A DNA stretch of 64,000 bases from assembly GCF_022808855.1 (NCBI RefSeq), contig NZ_JAKZLF010000002.1:186001-250000 (forward strand), read 5' to 3'. A model generated the notes under the pieces. That model saw nothing but the letters and a program-made list of their open reading frames with translations, was not told the origin of the DNA and made no database searches. How positions within the stretch are numbered: the stretch's first letter is position 1; every line of letters starts with the position of its first letter. Shown piece by piece: positions 39,020 through 47,314 of this stretch. The DNA is from Anaeromyxobacter soli. Lineage in GTDB: Bacteria; Myxococcota; Myxococcia; Myxococcales; Anaeromyxobacteraceae. The position numbers and the translations under genes are program-made.

Positions 39020-39273
39020 CGGAGGACCTCCTGAAGCATGTGCTTGTCCAGGGTGAGGTCCGCGACCAGGCCCTTCAGCCGGCGGTTCTCGTCCTCGAGC
39101 TGCTTCACTCGACGCATCTCGACGATGCCCATGCCCGCGTACTTCTTCTTCCACGAATAGAAGGTCTGCTCGCTGATGCCGAGCTTGCGGCACAACTCGG
39201 CGACGGGCACCCCGGCATCCACCTGCCGGAGCGCGAGAGCGATCTGCTCCTCCGTGAACCTCGACTTCCGCAT
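39007..39273 (-). CDS. IS3-family transposase OrfA (HTH protein)
   Basis: An 88-residue protein with the IS3 OrfA HTH ([40 protein letters not shown]) and a leucine-zipper-like C-terminus ([18 protein letters not shown]). It ends ...LRKKF-stop; the codons CGA AAA AAG contain the A-AAA-AAG heptamer at 39013-39019 (minus strand), where a -1 slip leads into OrfB. This is the usual IS3 control of transposase amount. Confidence 0.93.
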   Translation of the reverse strand: MRKSRFTEEQIALALRQVDAGVPVAELCRKLGISEQTFYSWKKKYAGMGIVEMRRVKQLEDENRRLKGLVADLTLDKHMLQEVLRKKF

Positions 39274-39778
39274 CGGCGATCCCCTTTCCAGTGGGGCTCA
39301 GCCAAGCGAAGTTCTAAAGTCCGTTTCCGTCCAGTTTTCCGGGGGAAGGTCAACGTACCGTTGCCGGCGCCGAATTCGACGAACGGATTGACGCTGCCTG
39401 GATCAGGGGTGATCTCGGCGTCGTAGAGATCGCCATCGATGACGCCGGTCGGCGTCTTCTCGCTGTTCGTCTGGTAGGCGACGAACGAGAAGAAGCGGGC
39501 ATGAGGATAGGTGCCCCTGAGCGTCATCGTGTCGTAGCTGGCGAAGGGCATGAGCCAGTATCGCGCGGCCGTGTCGGGTGATGTTGCGTTGCCGAATCCC
39601 TCCGGTGAAAGCTCGATCGGCCACGCACACTCTTCGACGTTCTGGGCGCGAGCGGCGCCGGGGCCGATCACGATCGCGCAAGTCACGAGAGCCGCGGGTA
39701 TCCCCATTCGAGCGAGTACCTTCATGATTCCCTCCCCTTGATCGATTCGAGCGTTCGTCTCGGTCATGCGAAGCATGG

Positions 39779-41398
39779 CTACTCGGCGAGCCGGAACCAG
39801 ATCGCGCGATCCGGGACGACGTCCTCGTGACGCGGGCCCGATCGCGTCACCGGGTTCAGGTAGGCGCGGTACCCGATCATCATGGAGTTCTCGAGGGGGA
39901 TCCCATTCCCCGAGGGTTCCGGGAAGCCGTACGGGTTCGGGTCCGGCTCCGGCACGACGACGCGGTACGGATCCGTCCCGGCAGCCCGGGCCTTCCTCAC
40001 GACGCGGACGGCGTAGAGATAGCGCGCCATCGGGTCGCCGGGGAGGTACTGCTCGGCGCTGCCGGCGAAGTCGTGGCTGTTCATGGACGCGACGCCGTTC
40101 CAGATCGGGTCTCCACAGCCGTTGAGGTAGCGCGGTGCGGCTCCCGGGTCCGGACACGGGTAGCGCACCCAGTCGCCGTACACGGCGAAGCTCGAGTACG
40201 TCGCGACTCCGATCGCGGCATGGTTCACGCCGTACACGACGACCATGTCGTCGTCGCCGAGCGTGAAGTCGGACGGCGCGCCGTCCTCCGCGGTCCTGAA
40301 GTACGGGGTGTCGGAGCTCTCGCCGGCGACGAAGGCGCGGAACGCGGGAGATGCCGGATCGTCCTCCAGCACGTCCTTCGAGTCCGCGAACCAGCGGACA
40401 GACTCGAACTGCCGCGACGACGTCGCCGCCGTCTGATCGAGGATCGCTCCCCCGAGTCGATCCAGTGCCTCCAGCAATCCCGGCACCAGGACGGTCTCGT
40501 GAGTGAAGGTCCGGTCTCGCCACGCGGGCGTCGGGAACGGCTCCAGCGTGGGAGCCACCCTCGGCGTTACCCGGTACACCCTGGCCCAGGAGTCGTCGTG
40601 CAGGTAGTGCCTCCCCTCGGCCTCGCTGGTGAAGTTCGCCGTCCGCAGCAGGAAGAACAGGGTGTCGGCGTCCTCGCCGATGCCCATCCTCAGCTCCTCC
40701 CCGGGCAGCACGTACGAGTTCAGCATCGAGGCGGGATACCCAGCAGCGCGGGCGCTCTTCGCGACGCGCTCGTAGATCCCCTCGTCCGCCGTGAACACCA
40801 CGATGGTGTTCTTGTGGAACGGGTTTCCGCTCCCTTCGGTACGGATCCGCAGGTCGTTCAGCGGATCGCGGAGCGACGCGAATACCCAGTCGCCGGTCGC
40901 CGTCACCCGGACGCCCGGGTACCTCGCCCAGAGCATCGGACAGAAGCTGAAGTAGTCGCCTCGCGGCGGGGTCCGACCCGCGTAAACGATCGCCTCGTTC
41001 GGCGCCAGCTTGAAGGCGTCCGACGCCTCGTCGATCCCGCCCCCCTGGTCCGGGTGGGCGGGGACCACGAATCGCTTGTAGTACTGGGGAAAGTTGAACC
41101 CCGACGCGGAGTCGATGGCGTGCCGGTCGAGGGCGTCGATGGGGTCCACGAATGTCGCCAGCCCATCCTGGACGATGAAGCCTTCGGCCTCGAGCGCGGC
41201 ACGGAACGCCCTCGCCCGTCCGCCGTCGACGCCGTCCCGCTTCTCGCGGCTCTCCGCAACAGGAGGCGTCGCCGACTGCGCTTCGGTGACGGTAGGTGAT
41301 GTGTTCGAGGGCTCCTCACCGCCCGAGGAGCAGCCAGCGACCCCGACTGCCACCGCGACGGCGGCGCCGATGCCGAGGAGCAGTTGCCTGGAAGCCAT
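39779..41398 (-). CDS. Large secreted lipoprotein of unknown function
   Basis: A 539-residue protein with a lipoprotein signal (LLLGIGAAVAVAVGVAGC, lipobox V-A-G-C), a Ser/Thr/Pro-rich linker (residues about 25-50) and a long globular region with the motifs FNFPQYYKRFVVPAHPDQ, PPRGDYFSFCPMLWARYPG, NTIVVFTADEGIYERVAKSA and VVYGVNHAAIGVATYSSFAV. No family is recognised; the DYFSF module recalls the ARFFSF module of the IS-split secreted protein downstream, so the two may be distant relatives or partners. ATG 41398 starts the signal; the open frame upstream is not conserved-looking. The pair forms an operon (gap 53 nt). Confidence 0.75.
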   Translation of the reverse strand: MASRQLLLGIGAAVAVAVGVAGCSSGGEEPSNTSPTVTEAQSATPPVAESREKRDGVDGGRARAFRAALEAEGFIVQDGLATFVDPIDALDRHAIDSASGFNFPQYYKRFVVPAHPDQGGGIDEASDAFKLAPNEAIVYAGRTPPRGDYFSFCPMLWARYPGVRVTATGDWVFASLRDPLNDLRIRTEGSGNPFHKNTIVVFTADEGIYERVAKSARAAGYPASMLNSYVLPGEELRMGIGEDADTLFFLLRTANFTSEAEGRHYLHDDSWARVYRVTPRVAPTLEPFPTPAWRDRTFTHETVLVPGLLEALDRLGGAILDQTAATSSRQFESVRWFADSKDVLEDDPASPAFRAFVAGESSDTPYFRTAEDGAPSDFTLGDDDMVVVYGVNHAAIGVATYSSFAVYGDWVRYPCPDPGAAPRYLNGCGDPIWNGVASMNSHDFAGSAEQYLPGDPMARYLYAVRVVRKARAAGTDPYRVVVPEPDPNPYGFPEPSGNGIPLENSMMIGYRAYLNPVTRSGPRHEDVVPDRAIWFRLAE

Positions 41399-41757
41399 GG
41401 AAACTCCCTCGCGGAAGACCCGCCGCCCGAGACGAGGCCGAGCGCGATCATCGTGAGTCCGCGAAGCGACCGCGTACATCGATTACGCGGGTTCTCGCGT
41501 TCGGGGCTACGTTCCCTTCGTCGAGTGCGAACGCGTCTCCACGCCTCGTGCCCGAGGCTCGCTAAAGCGCGAGAAGTGTCCGGACGACGAGCTCGCCGGT
41601 CGAGCGTGCGCACGCGTGAGCGAGTGGCACGACGCGTCGCACCCGGGCTCCGCAAGCAATTGGACCGACCCCGAGCTCGCCCCTCATGTCGGCGAGTGAC
41701 GGGCGTGGCACGGGGCCTCTACCTGCCGTCGCTCCGTCCACCCCGCCTGGCGCCTCA
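41399..41757. other. Interval without supported gene
   Basis: Between the lipoprotein start and the sigma factor stop. Long open frames exist on the plus strand but are Arg/Ser-rich and lack SD or family features. It should hold the promoter of the lipoprotein gene. Confidence 0.4.
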
Positions 41758-42981
41758 TCATCTTCCCGACGAGGCCGATTCCTGGGCGGAGATCTCGTTC
41801 AGGCGCCGTTCGAGCAGGGCTTTCTCGGGATTCGTCGGTGCGGCCTCAAGGGCGCGCTTCGTATGCCTGAGCGCGCGGTCGCGATGCCCGCACCTTCGAT
41901 GAAGCTCGCCGAGCGTCGCGTCCCACAAGTAGAAACCAAGGAGCCAGCTCGGCGCCTCGAACGCCTCGAGCGCGGCGAGGCCCGCGTCGGGCCCCTTCCA
42001 CTCGGCCAGCGCGATCGCGCGATTCAGGACGTTGAGCGGCGACGGAGCGACGCGCTCGAGCACCTCGTAGAGCCGAACGATCTCCTCCCAGTCGGTCTCG
42101 GCATACGAGGGCGCGAGGCAGTGCTGCGCCGCAATGCCGGCCTCGACGTGATAACGCGAGACCGCCTCGCCGCGCGCGGATCGCATGAGGTGATCGAGCC
42201 CCCGCTCCACGAGCTCGCGATCCCAGTGCGAGCGATCCTGCACCTCGAGGAGCAAGAGGCCTCCCCATCCGTCCACGCGAGCGTCGAAGCGCGCTCCGTG
42301 AAAGCACATGAGCGCGACGAGCGCGTCCGTCTCCGGGAGCGCTCCTGCGGGATCTTGCCTCAGCATGAGCGCCAATCGAAGCGCTTCGTCGCAGAGCTCG
42401 CGGCGGATCACGCGATCGGGCTGCGCGGAGCTGTAGCCCTCGTTGAAGAGCAGATAGAGCATGTGAAGGACGCCCTGCACACGCTCCGGATCGACGCCCT
42501 GCACCTCCGCGTGCTCGCGTAGCCGGGCGCGGGCGCGTTGCAATCGCTTGTGAACGGCGTCTTCGCTCTGGAACAACCGAAGCGCGATCTCCTCGGTGCT
42601 GAAGCCGCAGAGGGTCTTCAGCGCGAGCACGAGCTGCGACTCGGGCGGGATCGCAGGATCGGCGCACACGAAGAGCAGCCGAAGCACGTCGTCCTGGACC
42701 TCTTGCTGCGCGTAGTCGGCATGGACTTCGGCGAGGTAGCGCTCTCCTCGTTTCTCGCGACGAAGCTCGTCGAGCACGTAGTTGTGCGCGACCCGATAGA
42801 GCCACGCTTCTGGGTTGTCGGGCAGCTTCGACGACCACGATTGCGTCGCCTGGAGAAGAGCGGTCTGCGCGGCGTCTTCGCAGAGCTCCATGCGATCGAC
42901 GCCGAATCGGCGCGAGAGAATTGAGACCAAGCGCCCGAGCTCCCGGCGGAACCAATGCTCTGGAAGCTCGGGCGTCGTCAT
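41758..42981 (-). CDS. ECF-type RNA polymerase sigma factor with C-terminal TPR-like extension
   Basis: A 407-residue sigma-70 family protein. Region 2 is at about residues 15-80 (CEDAAQTALLQATQSWSSKL, PDNPEAWLYRVAHNYVLDEL), region 4 at about 115-165 (VLALKTLCGFSTEEIALRLF, AVHKRLQRARARLRE), and a long C-terminal domain of helical repeats (residues 170-400; LFNEGYSSAQPDRVIRRELC). This architecture with an adjacent YciI/DGPF-domain gene is that of ECF42-type sigma factors, which have no anti-sigma factor and may be controlled through the C-terminal extension. The upstream yciI-like gene ends 1 nt before its ATG region (TGACATG), so they form one unit. Confidence 0.92.
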   Translation of the reverse strand: MTTPELPEHWFRRELGRLVSILSRRFGVDRMELCEDAAQTALLQATQSWSSKLPDNPEAWLYRVAHNYVLDELRREKRGERYLAEVHADYAQQEVQDDVLRLLFVCADPAIPPESQLVLALKTLCGFSTEEIALRLFQSEDAVHKRLQRARARLREHAEVQGVDPERVQGVLHMLYLLFNEGYSSAQPDRVIRRELCDEALRLALMLRQDPAGALPETDALVALMCFHGARFDARVDGWGGLLLLEVQDRSHWDRELVERGLDHLMRSARGEAVSRYHVEAGIAAQHCLAPSYAETDWEEIVRLYEVLERVAPSPLNVLNRAIALAEWKGPDAGLAALEAFEAPSWLLGFYLWDATLGELHRRCGHRDRALRHTKRALEAAPTNPEKALLERRLNEISAQESASSGR

Positions 42982-42982
42982 G

Positions 42983-43318
42983 TCAGAACGACGTGATCTC
43001 GATGATCTCGACGCTCGGAAACATGGGAACTTCCTTGGCGATCTCGACCGCTCGCGCGAGCGACTCGACCTCGATGAACGACCAGCCTGCGACGATCTCC
43101 TTGCCTTCGACGTAGGGTCCGTCGGTCACGGCGCCGGCCTTGCACACTGCCGATGCGCCGCCCGGCTTGGGGCCCGAGCGCGCAGGGGGCTGTTCGAGGA
43201 TCTCCTTCGTGTGCTTGGTCATCCAGGCCTTCCACTTCATGTAGCCAGCCTGCATGTCGGCGGGAGAAGGCTGATCGCCCGGATCGGGTGACTTTCGATA
43301 GAGAAACAGGAACTTCAT
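42983..43318 (-). CDS. YciI/DGPF-domain protein
   Basis: A 111-residue protein starting MKFLFLYRKSPDPGDQPSPA, with the DGPF motif as TDGPYVEGKEIVAGW and the C-terminal IEVESLARAVEIAKEVP helix-strand. The ferredoxin-like YciI fold is found in proteins encoded beside ECF sigma factors. ATG 43318 has AGGAGGTCC before it. It is the first gene of the unit with the sigma factor. Its biochemical role is unknown, and the catalytic His/Asp pair of enzyme-like YciI members is not obvious here. Confidence 0.9.
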   Translation of the reverse strand: MKFLFLYRKSPDPGDQPSPADMQAGYMKWKAWMTKHTKEILEQPPARSGPKPGGASAVCKAGAVTDGPYVEGKEIVAGWSFIEVESLARAVEIAKEVPMFPSVEIIEITSF

Positions 43319-43501
43319 CGTCGGACCTCCTGAATGACCTGCTCCATCGCAGGTCTGATCGGGTGACGTTGGGACGTCCTCGAATGGACACGCTGATTTC
43401 GCGCACCAGAGGCGCCGGATGGGTGCATGCCCGGCGTCCACCTCCACGAGTGGCCCGGCCCCACGGGGTTGACTCGCCCCGAAGGCAGCGCGCGTAGCGA
43501 G

Positions 43502-44122
43502 TCACCTCGACATCGCCCGGAGCTTCGCTGGCATGGGGCGACAGCCGCAGTTCTTCTCGTGCGCTCGGTGCCATTCGAGCCGCTGCTCGATCGTCGGGCT
43601 CTTCGGCATCGGATGACGTGCGTGCCAGGCGGCGTTCACGCGTGGCCGATTCGCGGCGACGGTCTTCGGGGACTTCGCTGACCTGGGTCGCGGCGGCGCG
43701 TTCGCCGTGCGGGACGCGGCGGGGGAACGCGCGCGGAACCACTCGGCGATCTCTGCCATCTCGGGCTCGAAGTCGCCGGGCACCGAGAAGTTGAGCGCCC
43801 CCGCCGGCTTCGCGGTGCGGTTCTCGAAGTCGTGCGCCGTGCCTCCGGGCGCCATCACCAGCGAACCCTTCGGCGCGTCGATCCACGCGCCGCCCACGAA
43901 GAAGCTCATCGTCCCCTCGATCACGAAGAAGACGTCGTCCTCCTCATGCTCGTGCGCGCCCGGACCGCGCGTGTATGGCTCGAGCCACCACTCCGAGATC
44001 GAGTACCGCCTGCGCGTCTCTTCGCCGTCCGCCTTGAAGACGGCGTGCACCGGGCCCATCGCGTACGCGCGGCCTGCGCCCGGAGGGAGACGGATGGGAG
44101 CGCGCTTCTTCTCGCGTGGCAT
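43502..44122 (-). CDS. Cupin-domain protein with extra C-terminal Cys-containing segment
   Basis: A 206-residue protein. Residues about 35-125 form a single cupin barrel with metal-binding motif 1 (HEHEEDDVFFVIEG) and motif 2 (PGGTAHDFENRT). A Pro/Ala/Arg-rich linker (residues 135-170) leads to a separate segment TIEQRLEWHRAHEKNCGCRP that looks like an independent small conserved module. The fusion may be real or a read-through of a lost boundary. It is divergent from the VOC protein at 44396. Substrate not predictable. Confidence 0.83.
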   Translation of the reverse strand: MPREKKRAPIRLPPGAGRAYAMGPVHAVFKADGEETRRRYSISEWWLEPYTRGPGAHEHEEDDVFFVIEGTMSFFVGGAWIDAPKGSLVMAPGGTAHDFENRTAKPAGALNFSVPGDFEPEMAEIAEWFRARSPAASRTANAPPRPRSAKSPKTVAANRPRVNAAWHARHPMPKSPTIEQRLEWHRAHEKNCGCRPMPAKLRAMSR

Positions 44123-44395
44123 GACCCAGTGGTGTTAGCGCGGTGCCACGTTGCGCGCTACGAGGCCGCTGCGTGCCCCACGCTGATGCTTCGCGGTCCT
44201 CGGCGACACGGAGCGCGGCTTCAACGTGGAAGAGTCATCGCTTCCCGCCGGTCGTCGCATCGAGGGGCGCTGGACGATTCCTGGTGCAGCGGGTGGCGGC
44301 TACGACTAGCACCTCACACGGATCGACTGCCCCTCGTCATCTGGCCGACAAGGCCTCAACCCAATACCGACCGTTGCGAGATGGAGGAGGAGCAC

Positions 44396-44869
44396 ATGGC
44401 CAAGAACACGATCGTTCTGTGGTACGACAAGGACGCCGAAGCCGCGGCCCGCTTCTACACGCAGACCTTCCCAGACAGCGCGATGGGTCGCGTCTTTCGC
44501 GCGCCCAGCGACTACCCCAGTGGCAAGAAGGGCGACGTGCTGACGGTCGAGTTCACCGTAGCCGGGGTGCATTGCATGGGCTTGAATGGTGGGCCCGAGT
44601 TCAAGCACAGCGAAGCGTTCTCTTTCCAGATCGCGACCGACGACCAAGCAGAGACCGATCGCTACTGGAACGCGATCGTCGGCAATGGTGGCCAGGAGAG
44701 CGCGTGCGGGTGGTGCAAGGACAGGTGGGGCGTGTCCTGGCAGATCACGCCGCGGGTCTTGACCGAAGCGCTCGCGGCAGGGGGTGAGGAAGCGAGGCGC
44801 GCTTTCCAAGCGATGATGCCCATGAAGAAGATCGACGTCGCCACGATCGAGGCTGCGAGGCGTAGCTGA
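44396..44869 (+). CDS. VOC/PhnB-like protein (3-demethylubiquinone methyltransferase-like domain)
   Basis: A 157-residue protein of the VOC superfamily. It begins NTIVLWYDKDAEAAARFYTQ and has MGLNGGPEFKHSEAFSFQIA and WGVSWQITPRVLTEALA, all standard for the PhnB-type group. Despite the domain name, these are not methyltransferases; function is generally unknown. ATG 44396 follows GGAGGAGGAGCAC; the frame open to 43832 is shadow of the cupin gene. Confidence 0.92.
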   Translation: MAKNTIVLWYDKDAEAAARFYTQTFPDSAMGRVFRAPSDYPSGKKGDVLTVEFTVAGVHCMGLNGGPEFKHSEAFSFQIATDDQAETDRYWNAIVGNGGQESACGWCKDRWGVSWQITPRVLTEALAAGGEEARRAFQAMMPMKKIDVATIEAARRS

Positions 44870-45054
44870 CGCTTCGACTCTCCTCTTCACGCGTCGGACC
44901 TGCTGAATGGGGAGCCGCGCTGGGCCTGCTGAGCCCGGGAGACCGCGTACGTCCCACTCCGCGAGGATGGGCACGCGCCGGTCAACTCATTTTGACGCGC
45001 GATCCTCGGCCCCGAGTTGCCGGGCCTCTGGACCGCGCCGAGCAGCTCGCAGCT

Positions 45055-45453
45055 TCACCTTCCGCGCTCGTGTTCCCTCACCCGGTGATACCGCTCCAGC
45101 GAGAGCTCGGGATGGAGCGTCTCGACGTAGATGCGCTCCACGCTTCGCCCCATGCTCTTTCGCTTGACCCTCAGTGGACCGAAGGCGGTGGAGACCGCGT
45201 GCGTGCCCCCGCAGGGAATGGTCACCCCGTCGCACCGCCAGTACCACGCCTCCGGTTCATCAGGGTGCGGGAAGACCTCGACCGGAAGGCTCTTCTCCAC
45301 CGCGCGCGAGGTGAAGTCCGAGATGGCCTGCATCTCCTCAGGCGAGAAACGCTGGCGCGCGGCAAAGTCGAGCCGTGCAGATTCCTCCGCGATGTGGCAG
45401 CCGCAGATCACATCGGAGATGCCCGGGCGGAGCCGTTCGATCCCCATCAGCAC
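45055..45453 (-). pseudogene. Alanyl-tRNA editing protein (AlaX-type), C-terminal fragment
   Basis: The minus-strand frame reads ISDVICGCHIAEESARLDFA, then a helical part, and IPCGGTHAVSTAFGPLRVKR. CGGTH is the zinc-binding motif of the second additional domain (SAD) of AlaRS and AlaX, and EESARLDF is also a family feature, so this is the C-terminal two-thirds of an AlaX. The N-terminal strand domain is missing from this strand and appears, inverted, at 45446-45547. The gene is thus broken by rearrangement. AlaX enzymes deacylate Ser/Gly-tRNA(Ala); this copy cannot be complete. Confidence 0.7.
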
Positions 45454-45547
45454 GAGGTGCCTGTTCTACGAGGACCCGTTCCTCACGGAGTGCGCGGCCG
45501 TTGTCACCCACGTCTCGGCGTCACGCGTTGCTCCTCTCGGACGGTGA
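45446..45547 (+). pseudogene. Alanyl-tRNA editing protein (AlaX-type), inverted N-terminal fragment
   Basis: The plus strand reads ISTRCLFYEDPFLTECAAVV followed by THVSASRVAPLGR-stop. L-F-Y-x-D-P-[FY]-L-T-x is the typical N-terminus of AlaX proteins. It is head-to-head with the minus-strand C-terminal fragment, overlapping its start by a few bases, so an inversion breakpoint lies at about 45445-45455. The connecting segment of about 60 residues is not present in either piece. Confidence 0.6.
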
Positions 45548-45576
45548 GGCAACGTCCCCGACCGCAGCAGCCAGGC

Positions 45577-45712
45577 TCAGTGCGCCCACTTCGCGATGAA
45601 GATACCAAGGAGCGTCAGCCCCATCCCCAAGCCCTCTGTCCACGAGAGCCTCTCGCCGAAGACCATCGCGCCTATCGCCCGCCGCGAACAGGTTCAGGAA
45701 CGCGTCGGCGCG
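45577..45712 (-). pseudogene. EamA/DMT transporter C-terminal remnant
   Basis: From 45666 the minus strand reads MVFGERLSWTEGLGMGLTLL and GIFIAKWAH before TGA 45577, the last TM helix of an EamA transporter (GERLS.TE..G..L...G). Just upstream, ADAFLNLFAA, the preceding conserved helix (family form ...FLNLFPVFA...), is in another frame, so there is a frameshift. The rest of the gene is gone. It is divergent from the MocR gene, the usual arrangement for a MocR-controlled exporter. Confidence 0.6.
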
Positions 45713-45758
45713 ACCGGAACAGGCGATTTTGCTTGCCCCGAGGCGGTAGACTGAACGT

Positions 45759-47231
45759 ATGGGTCTCAGCACGCGCCGCATACCCCTGTACGAGCGACTC
45801 GCACGTCGGTACGCGCTGGCGATCGAGGCGGGCGCGCTGCGCGCCGGCGACAGGCTTCCGTCCATCCGCGCGCTGCGCGCCCAGGATGGCGTCTCCACCG
45901 CCACGGTGATTCAGGCGCTCGCGCGGCTGGAGTCGCTCGGGCTCGTCGAGGCTCGCCCGAGGCTCGGCACCTTCGTGCGCCCACACCGGGCGTTGCCGGC
46001 GCCCCAGCCCACTCGCCCGGAGCAGGGCGCCTGCGCCGTGACCCACTCCGCGCTCATCGCGCGGGTGCTCACCGTCATCGGCGACGAGCGGCTCGTGCCT
46101 CTCGGGATCTCCAGCCCCTCGCCCTCGCTTCTCCCGGCGGAGCAGCTCGCGCGTGCGGCTTCGGCGGTGTTCCGCGGCACGGCCGGCGCGGCGCTGCGCT
46201 ACGAGCCGGCCGCGGGGTGTCCGCAGCTCCGCCGCACCGTCGCCCGGCGTGCGCTCACCTGGGGATTCGCGGCGCGGCCAGAAGAGGTCATCATCACCGC
46301 CGGAGCGTCGGAGGCGATCCACCTGGCGCTGTCGGCCGTCGCCCGACCCGGCGACGCCGTAGCCATCGAGTCGCCGGCGCACTACACGACCTTCCAGGCC
46401 CTCGAGGCGCTGGACCTCAAGGCGATCGAGGTGCCGTGCCGTCCGGACACGGGGCTGGACCTCGATGCGCTCGGGCGCATCCTGCGGCGCCGCCGCGTCG
46501 CCGCCGTGCTGGCGGTCCCGAGCTACAGCAACCCGCTCGGCAGCTGCATGCCGGAGTCGGCCAAGCGACGGCTCGTGGCAATGCTGGCGGAGCGCGGCGT
46601 GCCGCTCGTCGAGGACGACGTCTACGGCGACGTCGGGTTCGCCAGACGGCCGCCCGCAGCGAAGGCCTTCGACCGCCAGGGGGAGGTGCTGCTCTGCGGC
46701 TCGTTCTCGAAGACCGTGGCGCCCGGATGGCGGGTCGGCTACGTGCTCGCGGGGCGCTATCACGAGGACGTGCTGCTGCGGAAGTTTGCCCTCAACGTCA
46801 CCACCAGTTCCGGACCGCAGCGCGCCATCGCGCGCTTCCTCGACTCCGGCGCGTACGATCGCCACCTCCGGCGGCTGCGGACGGCGCTCTCCGAGTCGGC
46901 GACCCGGATGCGTCACGCCGTCGCGAGATCGTTTCCGGTCGGCACCCGCGTCTCCAAGCCCACCGGAGGCTACGGGCTGTGGGTGGAGTTGCCAAAGTCG
47001 GTCGACGCGCTCGCGCTGTACTCCGCGGCGGTCGAGGAAGGGGTCAGCCTCGTGCCGGGGCACCTCTTCGGCCTGCGCGACGCGTTCCGCAATTTCGTCC
47101 GGTTGAGCTACGGCCACCGGTGGTCCGACGAACTTCAGGTGGCCGTGCAGAAGATCGGGCGGATCGCCTGTCGGATGGCGCAGGCTGACGCTGACACCCC
47201 GCCCACGGCGACCGGCGGAACGGGGAGGTGA
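45759..47231 (+). CDS. MocR/GntR-type PLP-dependent transcriptional regulator
   Basis: A 490-residue fusion: N-terminal GntR winged helix (residues about 5-75; YERLARRYALAIEAGALRAG, LPSIRALRAQDGVSTATVIQ) and a class I/II aminotransferase fold (residues about 120-480). The PLP lysine is in GSFSKTVAPGWRVGYV; SYSNPLGSCMPESAKRRL and VEDDVYGDVGF are further family motifs. MocR proteins sense PLP or an amino compound and usually activate a neighbouring gene. Here the natural target, a divergent DMT exporter, is only a remnant, so the regulator may be orphaned. It is convergent with the Y-family polymerase gene. Confidence 0.93.
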   Translation: MGLSTRRIPLYERLARRYALAIEAGALRAGDRLPSIRALRAQDGVSTATVIQALARLESLGLVEARPRLGTFVRPHRALPAPQPTRPEQGACAVTHSALIARVLTVIGDERLVPLGISSPSPSLLPAEQLARAASAVFRGTAGAALRYEPAAGCPQLRRTVARRALTWGFAARPEEVIITAGASEAIHLALSAVARPGDAVAIESPAHYTTFQALEALDLKAIEVPCRPDTGLDLDALGRILRRRRVAAVLAVPSYSNPLGSCMPESAKRRLVAMLAERGVPLVEDDVYGDVGFARRPPAAKAFDRQGEVLLCGSFSKTVAPGWRVGYVLAGRYHEDVLLRKFALNVTTSSGPQRAIARFLDSGAYDRHLRRLRTALSESATRMRHAVARSFPVGTRVSKPTGGYGLWVELPKSVDALALYSAAVEEGVSLVPGHLFGLRDAFRNFVRLSYGHRWSDELQVAVQKIGRIACRMAQADADTPPTATGGTGR

Positions 47232-47314
47232 CTGGCCCAGCCCCACGCTGCGCCCGTCGTGGACTCCAGCAGGTCGCGGTGGATCTGAGGAGTGGACGAT
47301 GCGCGCACGCGGGC

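Larger units (their letters stand above)
38128..39352 (-). mobile_element. IS3-family insertion sequence (IS407-group-like), 1225 bp
   Basis: Ends: left TGACCTCCCCCCGAATCC, right (reverse complement) TGACCTTCCCCCGGAAAA, both followed by CTGGACGG or ACTGGACGG within imperfect terminal repeats of about 25 bp. Flanked by a 4-bp direct repeat ACGT (38124-38127 and 39353-39356). It encodes orfA and orfB on the minus strand with a slippery A-AAA-AAG between them. Four-bp duplication, size and OrfB similarity fit the IS407 group. All parts look intact, so the element may still be active or only recently inserted. Confidence 0.93.
37207..39725 (-). pseudogene. Secreted protein gene of unknown function, split by an IS3-family insertion
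   Basis: The 5' part (39725 to 39357) begins with a signal peptide (MKVLARMGIPAALVTCAIVI, cleavage after AARA) and ends ...VEFGAGNGT. The 3' part (38123 to 37207) continues YTVVISRAGQPPGNTIRVSS to ...FIAGGVRACLKE. Deleting the element 38128-39352 and one ACGT copy joins the two in frame (GNGT-YTVVISR), giving about 430 residues. The N-terminal domain has RYWLMPFASYDTMTLRGTYP and ARFFSFVAYQT. No family name is known to me; related sequences occur beside similar lipoproteins. An SD (AGGGGAGGGAATC) precedes the ATG and the gene follows the lipoprotein gene at 39779-41398, so it was the second gene of an operon. Confidence 0.85.
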
